Shown here: positions 11,081 to 25,179 of the stretch, one piece after another | How the letters are laid out: every line of letters starts with the position of its first letter | Position numbering within the stretch: position 1 is the stretch's first letter | Assembly: GCA_030998225.1 (NCBI GenBank) | Contig: JAPYXD010000700.1 | Location: 124,001 to 188,000 of the forward strand | DNA: 64,000 nt | Direction: 5' to 3' | Source: Diplolepis rosae | Taxonomy: Eukaryota; Arthropoda; Insecta; Hymenoptera; Diplolepididae | Notes under the pieces: model-generated | Seen by the model: the letters and a program-made list of their open reading frames with translations, nothing else | Database searches by the model: none | What the model was told of the DNA's origin: nothing | Position numbers and translations under genes: made by a program

Positions 11081-12742
11081 GTATTGTCAACTTAGGTTTT
11101 TACGCATATATCTCACATGTCAATTTGAAATATCTTAACAATTGTTTAAAAATTTTATTTTTCGGGTTTTCGCGATTTCAGGACCAGTATTTGCATTATG
11201 GAATTGCTCTACTATAAATACAATACTTTTCAAAAAGTATTTCTAACAAAGATTTTTACGCATATATCTTATAGGTCAAATTAAAATATCAAGAGAATCT
11301 TATTCTTCGCGTTATCGCGTAATTATGATTGGTAATTACATTACGGGCGTGATGTTCACTATAAATACAATACATTTCAAAAAGTATTTCTAACAAAGAT
11401 TTTTACGCATATATCTTATAGGTCAAATTAAAATATCAAGAGAATCTTATTCTTCGCGTTATCGCCTAATTATGATTGGTAATTACATTACGGTCGTGAT
11501 GTTCACTAAAAATGCAATACTTTTGAAAAAGTATTTCTAACAAAGATTTTTACGCATATATCTTATAGGTCAAATTAAAATATCAAGAGTATCTTATTCT
11601 TCGCGTTATCGCGTAATTATGATTGGTAATTACATTACGGGAGTGATGTTCACTATAAATAAAATACTCTTGAAAAAGTATTGTCAACTAAGTTTTTTAC
11701 GCATATATCTCACATGTCAATTCAAAATATCTTAAAAATTGTTTAAAAATTTTATTTTTCGGGTTTTCGCGGTTTCAGGATCAGCATTTGCATTATGGAA
11801 TTGCACTACCATAAATAAAACACTTTTGAAAAATTATTTCTAACAAAGATTTTTAAGCATATACCTTATAGGTCAAATTAAAATATCAAGAGAATCTTAT
11901 TCTTCGCGTTATCGCGTAATTATGATTGGTAATTACATTACGGGCGTGATGTTCACTAAAAATACAATACCTTTGTAAAAGTATTGTCAATTAAGTTTTT
12001 TACGCATATATCTCACGTGTCAATTCAAAATATCTTAAAAATTGTTTAAAAATTTTATTTTTCGGGTTTTCGCGATTTCAGGACCAGTATTTGCATTATG
12101 GAATTGGTCTACTGTAAATAAAACACTTTTGAAAAAGTATTTCTAACAAAGATTTTTACGCATATATCTTATAGGTCAAATTAAAATATCAAGAGAATCT
12201 TATTCTTCGCGTTATCGCGTAATTATGATTGGTAATTACATTACGGGCGTGATGTTCACTAAAAATACAATACCTTTGTAAAAGTATTGTCAATTAAGTT
12301 TTTTACGCATATATCTCACGTGTCAATTCAAAATATCTTAAAAATTGTTTAAAAATTTTATTTTTCGGGTTTTCGCGATTTCAGGACCAGTATTTGCATT
12401 ATGGAATTGCTCTACTATAAATACAATACTTTGGAAAAAGTATTGTAAACTTAGGTTTTTACGCATATATCTTACATGTCAATTCAAAATATCTTAAAAA
12501 TTGTTTGAAAATTTTATTTTTCGGGTTTTAGCGGTTTCAGGACCAGTATTTGCATTATGGAATTGGTCTACTGTAAATAAAACACATTTGAAAAAGTATT
12601 TCTAACAAAGATTTTTACGCATATATCTTATAGGTCAAATTAAAATATCAAGAGAATCTTATTCTTCGCGTTATCGCGTAATTATGATTGGTAATTACAT
12701 TACGGGCGTGATGTTCACTAAAAATACAATACCTTTGTAAAA
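11081..12742. repeat. Broken HOR-I copy with the only A-A junction
   Basis: Units: A-c 11081; B 11237, 11384, 11531; A-b 11678; B 11834; A-a 11981; B 12137; A-a 12284; A-d 12440; B 12596. It starts as HOR-I, but after 11834 an A+B pair is repeated. A12284 then runs straight into A-d 12440 with no B between. The A12284 tail carries ACTTTGGAAAAAG, normally the tail of the HOR-I single B, so the junction lies in the ATAAATACAATACTTT block shared by A and B tails. Confidence 0.88.
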
Positions 12743-14092
12743 GTATTGTCAATTAAGTTTTTTACGCATATATCTCACGTGTCAATTCAAAATATCTTAA
12801 AAATTGTTTAAAAATTTTATTTTTCGGGTTTTCGCGATTTCAGGACCAGTATTTGCATTATGGAATTGCTCTACTATAAATACAATACTTTTCAAAAAGT
12901 ATTTCTAACAAAGATTTTTACGCATATATCTTATAGGTCAAATTAAAATATCAAGAGAATCTTATTCTTCGCATTATCGCGTAATTATGATTGGTAATTA
13001 CATTACGGGCGTGATGTTCACTATAAATACAATACATTTCAAAAAGTATTTCTAACAAAGATTTTTACGCATATATCTTATAGGTCAAATTAAAATATCA
13101 AGAGAATCTTATTCTTCGCGTTATCGCCTAATTATGATTGGTAATTACATTACGGGCGTGATGTTCACTAAAAATGCAATACTTTTGAAAAAGTATTTCT
13201 AACAAAGATTTTTACGCATATATCTTATAGGTCAAATTAAAATATCAAGAGTATCTTATTCTTCGCGTTATCGCGTAATAATGATTGGTAATTACATTAC
13301 GGGAGTGATGTTCACTATAAATAAAATTCTCTTGAAAAAGTATTGTCAACTAAGTTTTTTACGCATATATCTCACATGTCAATTCAAAATATCTTAAAAA
13401 TTGTTTAAAAATTTTATTTTTCGGGTTTTCGCGGTTTCAGGATCAGCATTTGCATTATGGAATTGCACTACCATAAATAAAACACTTTTGAAAAATTATT
13501 TCTAACAAAGATTTTTAAGCATATACCTTATAGGTCAAATTAAAATATCAAGAGAATCTTATTCTTCGCGTTATTGCGTAATTGTGATTGGTAATTACAT
13601 TACGGGAGTGATGTTCACTATAAATACAATACTTTGGAAAAAGTATTGTAAACTTAGGTTTTTACGCATATATCTTACATGTCAATTCAAAATATCTTAA
13701 AAATTGTTTAAAAATTTTATTTTTCGGGTTTTAGCGGTTTCAGGACCAGTATTTGCATTATGGAATTGGTCTACTGTAAATAAAACACATTTGAAAAAGT
13801 ATTTCTAACAAAGATTTTTACGCATATATCTTATAGGTCAAATTAAAATATCAAGAGAATCTTATTCTTCGCGTTATCGCGTAATTATGATTTGTAATAA
13901 CATTACGGGCGTGATGTTCACTAAAAATACAATACTTTTGGAAAAGTATTTCTAACAACGAATTTTATGCATATATCTTATAGGTCAAATTAAAAAATCC
14001 AGAGTATCTTATTCTTCGCGTTATCGCGTAATTATGATTGGTAATTACATTACGGGCGTGATGTTCACTAAAAATACAATACCTTTGTAAAA
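12743..14092. repeat. HOR-I copy (1350 bp)
   Basis: Units: A 12743 (a head, body with CGATTTCAGGACC); B 12899, 13046, 13193; A-b 13340; B 13496; A-d 13643; B 13799, 13946. It matches 6436-7785 at an offset of 6307 bp apart from the first A head. Private changes include TTCGCATTATCGCG in B12899 and AAAATTCTCTTG in B13193. Confidence 0.92.
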
Positions 14093-15589
14093 GTATTGTC
14101 AATTAAGTTTTTTACGCATATATCTCACGTGTCAATTCAAAATATCTTAAAAATTGTTTACAAATTTTATTTTTCGGGTTTTCGCGGTTTCAGGATCAGT
14201 ATTTGCATTATGGAATTGCTCTACTGTAAATAAAACACTTTTGAAAAAGTATTTCTAACAAAGATTTTTAAGCATATACCTTATAGGTCTAATTAAAATA
14301 TCAATAGAATCTTATTCTTCGCGTTATCGCGTAATTATGATTGGTAATTACATTACGGGCGTGATGTTCACTATAAATACAATACATTTCAAAAAGTATT
14401 TCTAACAAAGATTTTTAAGCATATATCTTATAGGTCAAATTAAAATATCAAGAGAATCTTATTCTTCGCGTTATCGCGTAATTATGATTGGTAATTACAT
14501 TACGGGAGTGATGTTCACTACAAATACAATACTTTTGAAAAAGTATTTCTAACAAAGATTTTTACGCATATATCTTATAGGTCAAATTAAAATATCAAGA
14601 GTATCTTATTCTTCTCGTTATCGCGTAATTATGATTGGTAATTACATTACGGGAGTGATGTTCACTATAAATAAAATACTCTTGAAAAAGTATTGTCAAC
14701 TAAGTTTTTTACGCATATATCTCACATGTCAATTCAAAATATCTTAAAAATTGTTTAAAAATTTTATTTTTCGGGTTTTCGCGGTTTCGGGATCAGTATT
14801 TGCATTATGGAATTGCTCTACTATAAATACAATACTTTTCAAAAAGTATTTCTAACAAAGATTTTTACGCATATATCTTATAGGTCAAATTAAAATATCA
14901 AGAGAATCTTATTCTTCGCGTTATCGCGTAATTATGATTGGTAATTACATTACGGGCGTGATGTTCACTATAAATACAATACATTTCAAAAAGTATTTCT
15001 AACAAAGATTTTTAAGCATATATCTTATAGGTCAAATTAAAATATCAAGAGAATCTTATTCTTCGCGTTATCGCGTAATTATGATTGGTAATTACATTAC
15101 GGGCGTGATGTTCACTAAAAATACAATACTTTTGAAAAAGTATTTCTAACAAAGAATTTTATGCATATATCTTATAGGTCAAATTAAAAAATCCAAAGTA
15201 TCTTATTCTTCGCGTTATCGCGTAATTATGATTGGTAATTACATTACGGGAGTGATGTTCACTACAAATACAATACTTTTGAAAAAGTATTCTCAACTAA
15301 GTTTTTTACGCATATATCTTAGATGTCAATTCAAAATATCTCAAAAATTGTTTAAAAATTTTATTTTTCGGGTTTTCCCGGTTTCAGGATCAGTATTTGC
15401 ATTATGGAATTGCTCTACTGTAAATAAAACACTTTTGAAAAAGTATTTCTAACAAAGATTTTTACGCATATATCTTATAGGTCAAATTAAAATATCCAGA
15501 GAATCTTATTCTTCGCGTTATAGCGTAATTATGATTGGTAATTACATTAAGGGCGTGATGTTCACTAAAGATACAATACCTTTGTAAAA
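14093..15589. repeat. 1497-bp block A BBB A BBB A B, copy 2
   Basis: Units: A-a 14093; B 14249, 14396, 14543; A-b 14690; B 14846, 14993, 15140; A-e 15287 (core CCCGG, shared only with 8980); B 15443. The shared CCCGG variant and the identical length show common descent with 7786-9282. Confidence 0.9.
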
Positions 15590-18500
15590 GTATTGTCAAA
15601 TAAGCTTTTTACGCATATATCTCACATGTCAATTTAAAATATCTTAACAATTGTTTAAAAATTTTATTTTTCGGGTTTTCGCGATTTCAGGACCAGTATT
15701 TGCATTATGGAATTGCTCTACTATAAATACAATACTTTTCAAAAAGTATTTCTAACAAAGATTTTTACGCATATATCTTATAGGTCAAATTAAAATATCA
15801 AGAGAATCTTATTCTTCGCGTTATCGCGTAATTATGATTGGTAATTACATTACGGGCGTGATGTTCACTATAAATACAATACTTTTCAAAAAGTATTTCT
15901 AACAAAGATTTTTACGCATATATCTTATAGGTCAAATTAAAATATCAAGAGAATCTTATTCTTCGCGTTATCGCGTAATTATGATTGGTAATTACATTAC
16001 GGGCGTGATGTTCACTAAAAATACAATATTTTGAAAAAGTATTTCTAACAAAGATTTTTACTCATATATCTTATAGGTGAATTAAAATATCAAGAGTATC
16101 TTATTCTTCGCGTTATCGCTTAATTATTATTGGTAATTACATTACGGGAGTGATGTTCACTATAAATAAAATACTCTTGAAAAAGTATTGTCAACTAAGT
16201 TTTTTACGCATATATCTCACATGTCAATTCAAAATATCTTAAAAATTGTTTAAAAATTTTATTTTTCGGGTTTTCGCGGTTTCAGGATCAGTATTTGCAT
16301 TATGGAATTGCACTACCATAAATAAAACACTTTTGAAAAATTATTTCTAACAAAGATTTTTAAGCATATACCTTATAGGTCTAATTAAAATATCAATAGA
16401 ATCTTATTCTTCGCGTTATCGCGTAATTATGATTGGTAATTACATTACGGGCGTGATGTTCACTAAAAATACAATACTTTTGAAAAAGTATTTCTAACAA
16501 AGAATTTTATGCATATATCTTATAGGTCAAATTAAAAAATCCAGAGTATCTTATTCTTCGCGTTATCGCGTAATTATGATTGGTAATTACATTACGGGAG
16601 TGATGTTCACTACAAATACAATACTTTTGAAAAAGTATTTCTAACAAAGATTTTCACGCATATATCTTATAGGTCAAATTAAAATATCAAGAGTATCTTA
16701 TTCTTCTCGTTATCGCGTAATTATGATTGGTAATTACATTACGGGAGTGATGTTCACTATAAATAAAATACTATGGAAAAGTTATGTCAACTAAGTTTTT
16801 TACGCATATATCTCACATGTCAATTCAAAATATCTTAAAAATTGTTTAAAAATTTTATTTTTCTGGTTTTCGCGGTTTCAGGATCAGTATTTGCATTATG
16901 GAATTGCACTACCATAAATAAAACACTTTTGAAAAATTATTTCTAACAAAGATTTTTAAGCATATACCTTATAGGTCTAATTAAAATATCAATAGAATCT
17001 TATTCTTCGCGTTATCGCGTAATTATGATTGGTAATTACATTACGGGCGTGATGTTCACTAAAAATACAATACTTTTGAAAAAGTATTTCTAACAAAGAA
17101 TTTTATGCATATATCTTATAGGTCAAATTAAAAAATCCAGAGTATCTTATTCTTCGCGTTATCGCGTAATTATGATTGGTAATTACATTACGGGAGTGAT
17201 GTTCACTACAAATACAATACTTTTGAAAAAGTATTTCTAACAAAGATTTTTACGCATATATCTTATAGGTCAAATTAAAATATCAAGAGAATCTTATTCT
17301 TCGCGTTATCGCGTAATTATGATTGGTAATTACATTACGGGCGTGATGTTCACTAAAAATACAATATTTTGAAAAAGTATTTCTAATAAAGATTTTTACG
17401 CATATATCTTATAGGTGAATTAAAATATCAAGAGTATCTTATTCTTCGCGTTATCGCGTAATTATGATTGGTAATTACATTACGGGAGTGATGTTCACTA
17501 TAAATAAAATACTCTTGAAAAAGTATTGTCAACTAAGTTTTTTACGCATATATCTCACATGTCAATTCAAAATATCTTAAAAATTGTTTAAAAATTTTAT
17601 TTTTCGGGTTTTCGCGGTTTCAGGATCAGTATTTGCATTATGGAATTGCACTACCATAAATAAAACACTTTTGAAAAATTATTTCTAACAAAGATTTTTA
17701 AGCATATACCTTATAGGTCTAATTAAAATATCAATAGAATTTTATTCTTCGCGTTATCGCGTAATTATGATTGGTAATTACATTACGGGAGTGATGTTCA
17801 CTTTAAATACAATACTTTTGAAAAAGTATTTCTAACAAAGAATTTTATGCATATATCTTATAGGTCAAATTAAAAAATCCAGAGAATCTTATTCTTCGCG
17901 TTATCGCGTAATTGTGATTGGTAATTACATTACGGGAGTGATGTTCACTATAAATACAATACTTTTGAAAAAGTATTGTCAACTTAGGTTTTTACGCATA
18001 TATCTCACATGTCAATTTGAAATATCTTAACAATTGTTTAAAAATTTTATTTTTCGGGTTTTCGCGATTTCAGGACCAGTATTTGCATTATGGAATTGCT
18101 CTACTGTAAATAAAACACTTTTGAAAAAGTATTTCTAACAAAGATTTTTACGCATATATCTTATAGGTCAAATTAAAATATCCAGAGAATCTTAATCTTC
18201 GCGTTATAGCGTAATTATGATTGGTAATTACATTACGGGAGTGATGTTCACTTTAAATACAATACTTTTGAAAAAGTATTTCTAACAAAGAATTTTATGC
18301 ATATATCTTATAGGTCAAATTAAAAAATCCAGAGAATCTTATTCTTCGCGTTATCGCGTAATTGTGATTGGTAATTACATTACGGGAGTGATGTTCACTA
18401 TAAATACAATACTTTTGAAAAAGTATTGTCAACTTAGGTTTTTACGCATATATCTCACATGTCAATTTGAAATATCTTAACAATTGTTTAAAAATTTTAT

Positions 18501-18725
18501 TTTTCGGGTTTTCGCGATTTCAGGACCAGTATTTGCATTATGGAATTGCTCTACTGTAAATAAAATACTTTTGAAAAAGTATTTCTAACAATGATTTTTG
18601 CGCATATATCTTGTAGGTCAAATTAAAATATCCAGAGAATCTTATTCTTCGCGTTATCGCGTAATTGTGATTGGTAATTACATTACGGGAGTGATGTTTA
18701 CTATAAATACAATACTTTTGAAAAA
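15590..18725. repeat. Patchwork block with ABBB, ABBBB and ABB runs
   Basis: Units: A 15590, BBB, A 16185, BBB, A 16781, BBBB (16937-17522), A 17523, BB, A 17973, BB, A 18423, B 18579. It follows 3749-6435 in order. An extra 450-bp ABB (17973-18422) duplicates the 18423-type unit relative to the copy at 6133. B16635 ends in a scrambled junction (see 16771-16785). Confidence 0.87.
16771..16785 (+). other. Scrambled unit junction
   Basis: Where neighbours read ACTCTTGAAAAAGTATTG, this junction reads ACTATGGAAAAGTTATG: several changes in a row and a net loss of one base. The downstream unit is otherwise a normal A. It probably reflects local mutation or repair, or a consensus error in the assembly. 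Confidence 0.6.
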
Positions 18726-20075
18726 GTATTGTCAACTTAGGTTTTTACGCATATATCTCACATGTCAATTTGAAATATCTTAACAATTGTTTAAAAATTT
18801 TATTTTTCGGGTTTTCGCGATTTCAGGACCAGTATTTGCATTATGGAATTGCTCTACTATAAATACAATACTTTTCAAAAAGTATTTCTAACAAAGATTT
18901 TTACGCATATATCTTATAGGTCAAATTAAAATATCAAGAGAATCTTATTCTTCGCGTTATCGCGTAATTATGATTGGTAATTACATTACGGGCGTGATGT
19001 TCACTATAAATACAATACATTTCAAAAAGTATTTCTAACAAAGATTTTTACGCATATATCTTATAGGTCAAATTAAAATATCAAGAGAATCTTATTCTTC
19101 GCGTTATCGCCTAATTATGATTGGTAATTACATTACGGGCGTGATGTTCACTAAAAATGCAATACTTTTGAAAAAGTATTTCTAACAAAGATTTTTACGC
19201 ATATATCTTATAGGTCAAATTAAAATATCAAGAGTATCTTATTCTTCGCGTTATCGCGTAATTATGATTGGTAATTACATTACGGGAGTGATGTTCACTA
19301 TAAATAAAATACTCTTGAAAAAGTATTGTCAACTAAGTTTTTTACGCATATATCTCACATGTCAATTCAAAATATCTTAAAAATTGTTTAAAAATTTTAT
19401 TTTTCGGGTTTTCGCGGTTTCAGGATCAGCATTTGCATTATGGAATTGCACTACCATAAATAAAACACTTTTGAAAAATTATTTCTAACAAAGATTTTTA
19501 AGCATATACCTTATAGGTCAAATTAAAATATCAAGAGAATCTTATTCTTCGCGTTATTGCGTAATTGTGATTGGTAATTACATTACGGGAGTGATGTTCA
19601 CTATAAATACAATACTTTGGAAAAAGTATTGTAAACTTAGGTTTTTACGCATATATCTTACATGTCAATTCAAAATATCTTAAAAATTGTTTGAAAATTT
19701 TATTTTTCGGGTTTTAGCGGTTTCAGGACCAGTATTTGCATTATGGAATTGGTCTACTGTAAATAAAACACATTTGAAAAAGTATTTCTAACAAAGATTT
19801 TTACGCATATATCTTATAGGTCAAATTAAAATATCAAGAGAATCTTATTCTTCGCGTTATCGCGTAATTATGATTTGTAATAACATTACGGGCGTGATGT
19901 TCACTAAAAATACAATACTTTTGGAAAAGTATTTCTAACAACGAATTTTATGCATATATCTTATAGGTCAAATTAAAAAATCCAGAGTATCTTATTCTTC
20001 GCGTTATCGCGTAATTATGATTGGTAATTACATTACGGGCGTGATGTTCACTAAAAATACAATACCTTTGTAAAA
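18726..20075. repeat. HOR-I copy (1350 bp)
   Basis: Units: A-c 18726; B 18882, 19029, 19176; A-b 19323; B 19479; A-d 19626; B 19782, 19929. First of three HOR-I copies in direct tandem (18726, 20076, 21426), which is the clearest demonstration that the 9-mer is the repeating unit here. Confidence 0.94.
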
Positions 20076-21425
20076 GTATTGTCAATTAAGTTTTTTACGC
20101 ATATATCTCACGTGTCAATTCAAAATATCTCAAAGATTGTTTAAAAATTTTATTTTTCGGGTTTTCGCGATTTCAGGACCAGTATTTGCATTATGGAATT
20201 GCTCTACTATAAATACAATACTTTTCAAAAAGTATTTCTAACAAAGATTTTTACGCATATATCTTATAGGTCAAATTAAAATATCAAGAGAATCTTATTC
20301 TTCGCGTTATCGCGTAATTATGATTGGTAATTACATTACGGGCGTGATGTTCACTATAAATACAATACATTTCAAAAAGTATTTCTAACAAAGATTTTTA
20401 CGCATATATCTTATATGTCAAATTAAAATATCAAGAGAATCTTATTCTTCGCGTTATCGCCTAATTATGATTGGTAATTACATTACGGGCGTGATGTTCA
20501 CTAAAAATGCAATACTTTTGAAAAAGTATTTCTAACAAAGATTTTTACGCATATATCTTATAGGTCAAATTAAAATATCAAGAGTATCTTATTCTTCGCG
20601 TTATCGCGTAATTATGATTTGTAATTACATTACGGGAGTGATGTTCACTATAAATAAAATACTCTTGAAAAAGTATTGTCAACTAAGTTTTTTACGCATA
20701 TATCTCACATGTCAATTCAAAATATCTTAAAAATTGTTTAAAAATTTTATTTTTCGGGTTTTCGCGGTTTCAGGATCAGCATTTGCATTATGGAATTGCA
20801 CTACCATAAATAAAACACTTTTGAAAAATTATTTCTAACAAAGATTTTTAAGCATATACCTTATAGGTCAAATTAAAATATCAAGAGAATCTTATTCTTC
20901 GCGTTATTGCGTAATTGTGATTGGTAATTACATTACGGGAGTGATGTTCACTATAAATACAATACTTTGGAAAAAGTATTGTAAACTTAGGTTTTTACGC
21001 ATATATCTTACATGTCAATTCAAAATATCTTAAAAATTGTTTGAAAATTTTATTTTTCGGGTTTTAGCGGTTTCAGGACCAGTATTTGCATTATGGAATT
21101 GGTCTACTGTAAATAAAACACATTTGAAAAAGTATTTCTAACAAAGATTTTTACGCATATATCTTATAGGTCAAATTAAAATATCAAGAGAATCTTATTC
21201 TTCGCGTTATCGCGTAATTGTGATTTGTAATAACATTACGGGCGTGATGTTCACTAAAAATACAATAAATTTAAAAAAGTATTTCTAACCACGAATTTTA
21301 TGCATAGATCTTATAGGTCAAATTAAAAAATCCAGAGTATCTTATTCTTCGCGTTATCGCGTAATTATGATTGGTAATTACATTACGGGCGTGATGTTCA
21401 CTAAAAATACAATACCTTTGTAAAA
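20076..21425. repeat. HOR-I copy (1350 bp)
   Basis: Units: A-a 20076; B 20232, 20379, 20526; A-b 20673; B 20829; A-d 20976; B 21132, 21279. The first A has an a head rather than c and the private CTCAAAGATTG. B21132/B21279 carry a cluster of private changes at the junction (21267-21308). Confidence 0.94.
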
Positions 21426-22775
21426 GTATTGTCAATTAAGTTTTTTACGCATATATCTCACGTGTCAATTCAAAATATCTTAAAAATTGTTTAAAAATTT
21501 TATTTTTCGGGTTTTCGCGATTTCAGGACCAGTATTTGCATTATGGAATTGCTCTACTATAAATACAATACTTTTCAAAAAGTATTTCTAACAAAGATTT
21601 TTACGCATATATCTTATAGGTCAAATTAAAATATCAAGAGAATCTTATTCTTCGCGTTATCGCGTAATTATGATTGGTAATTACATTACGGGCGTGATGT
21701 TCACTATAAATACAATACATTTCAAAAAGTATTTCTAACAAAGATTTTTACGCATATATCTTATATGTCAAATTAAAATATCAAGAGAATCTTATTCTTC
21801 GCGTTATCGCCTAATTATGATTGGTAATTACATTACGGGCGTGATGTTCACTAAAAATGCAATACTTTTGAAAAAGTATTTCTAACAAAGATTTTTACGC
21901 ATATATCTTATAGGTCAAATTAAAATATCAAGAGTATCTTATTCTTCGCGTTATCGCGTAATTATGATTGGTAATTACATTACGGGAGTGATGTTCACTA
22001 TAAATAAAATACTCTTGAAAAAGTATTGTCAACTAAGTTTTTTACGCATATATCTCACATGTCAATTCAAAATATCTTAAAAATTGTTTAAAAATTTTAT
22101 TTTTCGGGTTTTCGCGGTTTCAGGATCAGCATTTGCATTATGGAATTGCACTACCATAAATAAAACACTTTTGAAAAATTATTTCTAACAAAGATTTTTA
22201 AGCATATACCTTATAGGTCAAATTAAAATATCAAGAGAATCTTATTCTTCGCGTTATTGCGTAATTGTGATTGGTAATTACATTACGGGAGTGATGTTCA
22301 CTATAAATACAATACTTTGGAAAAAGTATTGTAAACTTAGGTTTTTACGCATATATCTTACATGTCAATTCAAAATATCTTAAAAATTGTTTAAAAATTT
22401 TATTTTTCGGGTTTTAGCGGTTTCAGGACCAGTATTTGCATTATGGAATTGGTCTACTGTAAATAAAACACATTTGAAAAAGTATTTCTAACAAAGATTT
22501 TTACGCATATATCTTATAGGTCAAATTAAAATATCAAGAGAATCTTATTCTTCGCGTTATCGCGTAATTATGATTTGTAATAACATTACGGGCGTGATGT
22601 TCACTAAAAATACAATACTTTTGGAAAAGTATTTCTAACAACGAATTTTATGCATATATCTTATAGGTCAAATTAAAAAATCCAGAGTATCTTATTCTTC
22701 GCGTTATCGCGTAATTATGATTGGTAATTACATTACGGGCGTGATGTTCATTAAAAATACAATACCTTTGTAAAA
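21426..22775. repeat. HOR-I copy (1350 bp)
   Basis: Units: A-a 21426; B 21582, 21729, 21876; A-b 22023; B 22179; A-d 22326; B 22482, 22629. It shares ATCTTATATGTC in the second B with the copy at 20076, so these two are the closest pair. The last B has the private TGTTCATTAAAAATAC. Confidence 0.94.
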
Positions 22776-23829
22776 GTATTGTCAATTAAGTTTTTTACGC
22801 ATATATCTCACGTGTCAATTCAAAATATCTTAAAAATTGTTTAAAAATTTTATTTTTCGGGTTTTCGCGGTTTCAGGATCAGTATTTGCATTATGGAATT
22901 GCTCTACTGTAAATAAAACACTTTTGAAAAAGTATTTCTAACAAAGATTTTTAAGCATATACCTTCTAGGTCTAATTAAAATATCAATAGAATCTTATTC
23001 TTCGCGTTATCGCGTAATTATGATTGGTAATTACATTACGGGCGTGATGTTCACTAAAAATACAATACTTTTGAAAAAGTATTTCTAACAAAGAATTTTA
23101 TGCATATATCTTATAGGTCAAATTAAAAAATCCAGAGTATCTTATTCTTCGCGTTATCGCGTAATTATGATTGGTAATTACATTACGGGAGTGATGTTCA
23201 CTATAAATACAATACTTTTGAGAAAGTATTCTCAACTAAGTTTTTTCGCATATATCTTACATGTCAATTCAAGATATCTTAAAAATTTTTTAAAAATTTT
23301 ATTTTTCGGGTTTTCGCGGCTTCAGGATCAGTATTTGCATTATGGAATTGCTCTACTATAAATAAAACACTTTTGAAAAAGTATTTCTAACAAAGATTTT
23401 TACGCATATATCTTATAGGTCAAATTAAAATATCCAGAGAATCTTAATCTTCGCGTTATAGCGTAATTATGATTGGTAATTACATTAAGGGCGTGATGTT
23501 AACTAAAGATACAATACCTTTGTAAAATTATTGTCAAATAAGCTTTTTACGCATATATCTCACATGTCAATTTAAAATATCTTAAAAATTCTTAAAAATT
23601 TTATTTTTCGGGTTTACGCGGTTTCACGATCAGTATTTGCATTATGGAATTGCTCTACTGTAAATAAAATACTTTTGAAAAAGTATTTCTAACAATGATT
23701 TTTGCGCATATATCTTGTAGGTCAAATTAAAATATCCAGAGAATCTTATTCTTCGCGTTATCGCGTAATTGTGATTGGTAATTACATTACGGGAGTGATG
23801 TTCACTAAAAATACAATACTTTTGAAAAA
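22776..23829. repeat. Inter-HOR block A BB A B A B (1054 bp)
   Basis: Units: A-a 22776; B 22932, 23079; A-e 23226 (155 bp; one A missing before CGCATATATC); B 23381; A-f 23528 (155 bp); B 23683. A23226 has CAAGATATC, TTTTTTAAAAATTTT and CGGCTTCAGG marks that reappear in A58168. The same kind of block precedes HOR-I at 29238-30292 and 47374-47978. Confidence 0.88.
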
Positions 23830-25179
23830 GTATTGTCAACTTAGGTTTTTACGCATATATCTCACATGTCAATTTGAAATATCTTAACAATTGTTTAAAA
23901 ATTTTATTTTTCTGGTTTTCGCGATTTCAGGACCAGTATTTGCATTATGGAATTGCTCTACTATAAATACAATACTTTTCAAAAAGTATTTCTAACAAAG
24001 ATTTTTACGCATATATCTTATAGGTCAAATTAAAATATCAAGAGAATCTTATTCTTCGCGTTATCGCGTAATTATGATTGGTAATTACATTACGGGCGTG
24101 ATGTTCACTATAAATACAATACATTTCAAAAAGTATTTCTAACAAAGATTTTTACGCATATATCTTATAGGTCAAATTAAAATATCAAGAGAATCTTATT
24201 CTTCGCGTTATCGCCTAATTATGATTGGTAATTACATTACGGGCGTGATGTTCACTAAAAATGCAATACTTTTGAAAAAGTATTTCTAACAAAGATTTTT
24301 ACGCATATATCTTATAGGTCAAATTAAAATATCAAGAGTATCTTATTCTTCGCGTTATCGCGTAATTATGATTGGTAATTACATTACGGGAGTGATGTTC
24401 ACTATAAATAAAATACTCTTGAAAAAGTATTGTCAACTAAGTTTTTTACGCATATATCTCACATGTCAATTCAAAATATCTTAAAAATTGTTTAAAAATT
24501 TTATTTTTCGGGTTTTCGCGGCTTCAGGATCAGCATTTGCATTATGGAATTGCACTACCATAAATAAAACACTTTTGAAAAATTATTTCTAACAAAGATT
24601 TTTAAGCATATACCTTATAGGTCAAATTAAAATATCAAGAGAATCTTATTCTTCGCGTTATTGCGTAATTGTGATTGGTAATTACATTACGGGAGTGATG
24701 TTCACTATAAATACAATACTTTGGAAAAAGTATTGTAAACTTAGGTTTTTACGCATATATCTTACATGTCAATTCAAAATATCTTAAAAATTGTTTAAAA
24801 ATTTTATTTTTCGGATTTTAGCGGTTTCAGGACCAGTATTTGCATTATGGAATTGGTCTACTGTGAATAAAACACATTTGAAAAAGTATTTCTAACAAAG
24901 ATTTTTACGCATATATCTTATAGGTCAAATTAAAATATCAAGAGAATCTTATTCTTCGCGTTATCGCGTAATTATGATTTGTAATAACATTACGGGCGTG
25001 ATGTTCACTAAAAATACAATACTTTTGGAAAAGTATTTCTAACAACGAATTTTATGCATATATCTTATAGGTCAAATTAAAAAATCCAGAGTATCTTATT
25101 CTTCGCGTTATCGCGTAATTATGATTGGTAATTACATTACGGGCGTGATGTTCACTAAAAATACAATACCTTTGTAAAA
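23830..25179. repeat. HOR-I copy (1350 bp)
   Basis: Units: A-c 23830 (core TTCTGGTTTTCGCG); B 23986, 24133, 24280; A-b 24427 (GGCTTCAGG); B 24583; A-d 24730 (CTGTGAATAAAACAC); B 24886, 25033. The CTGTGAATAAAACAC variant is shared with 31193, 48879 and 58471, marking a HOR-I subfamily. Confidence 0.93.

Larger units (their letters stand above)
12899..17046. repeat. Segmental duplication copy 2 (offset 6307 bp)
   Basis: Second copy of 6592-10740. The left edge falls inside A12743, whose head differs from A6436 while its body agrees. Internal patches at 14249-14542 and in B16039 (TCGCTTAATTATTATTGG) differ from copy 1. Confidence 0.85.
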
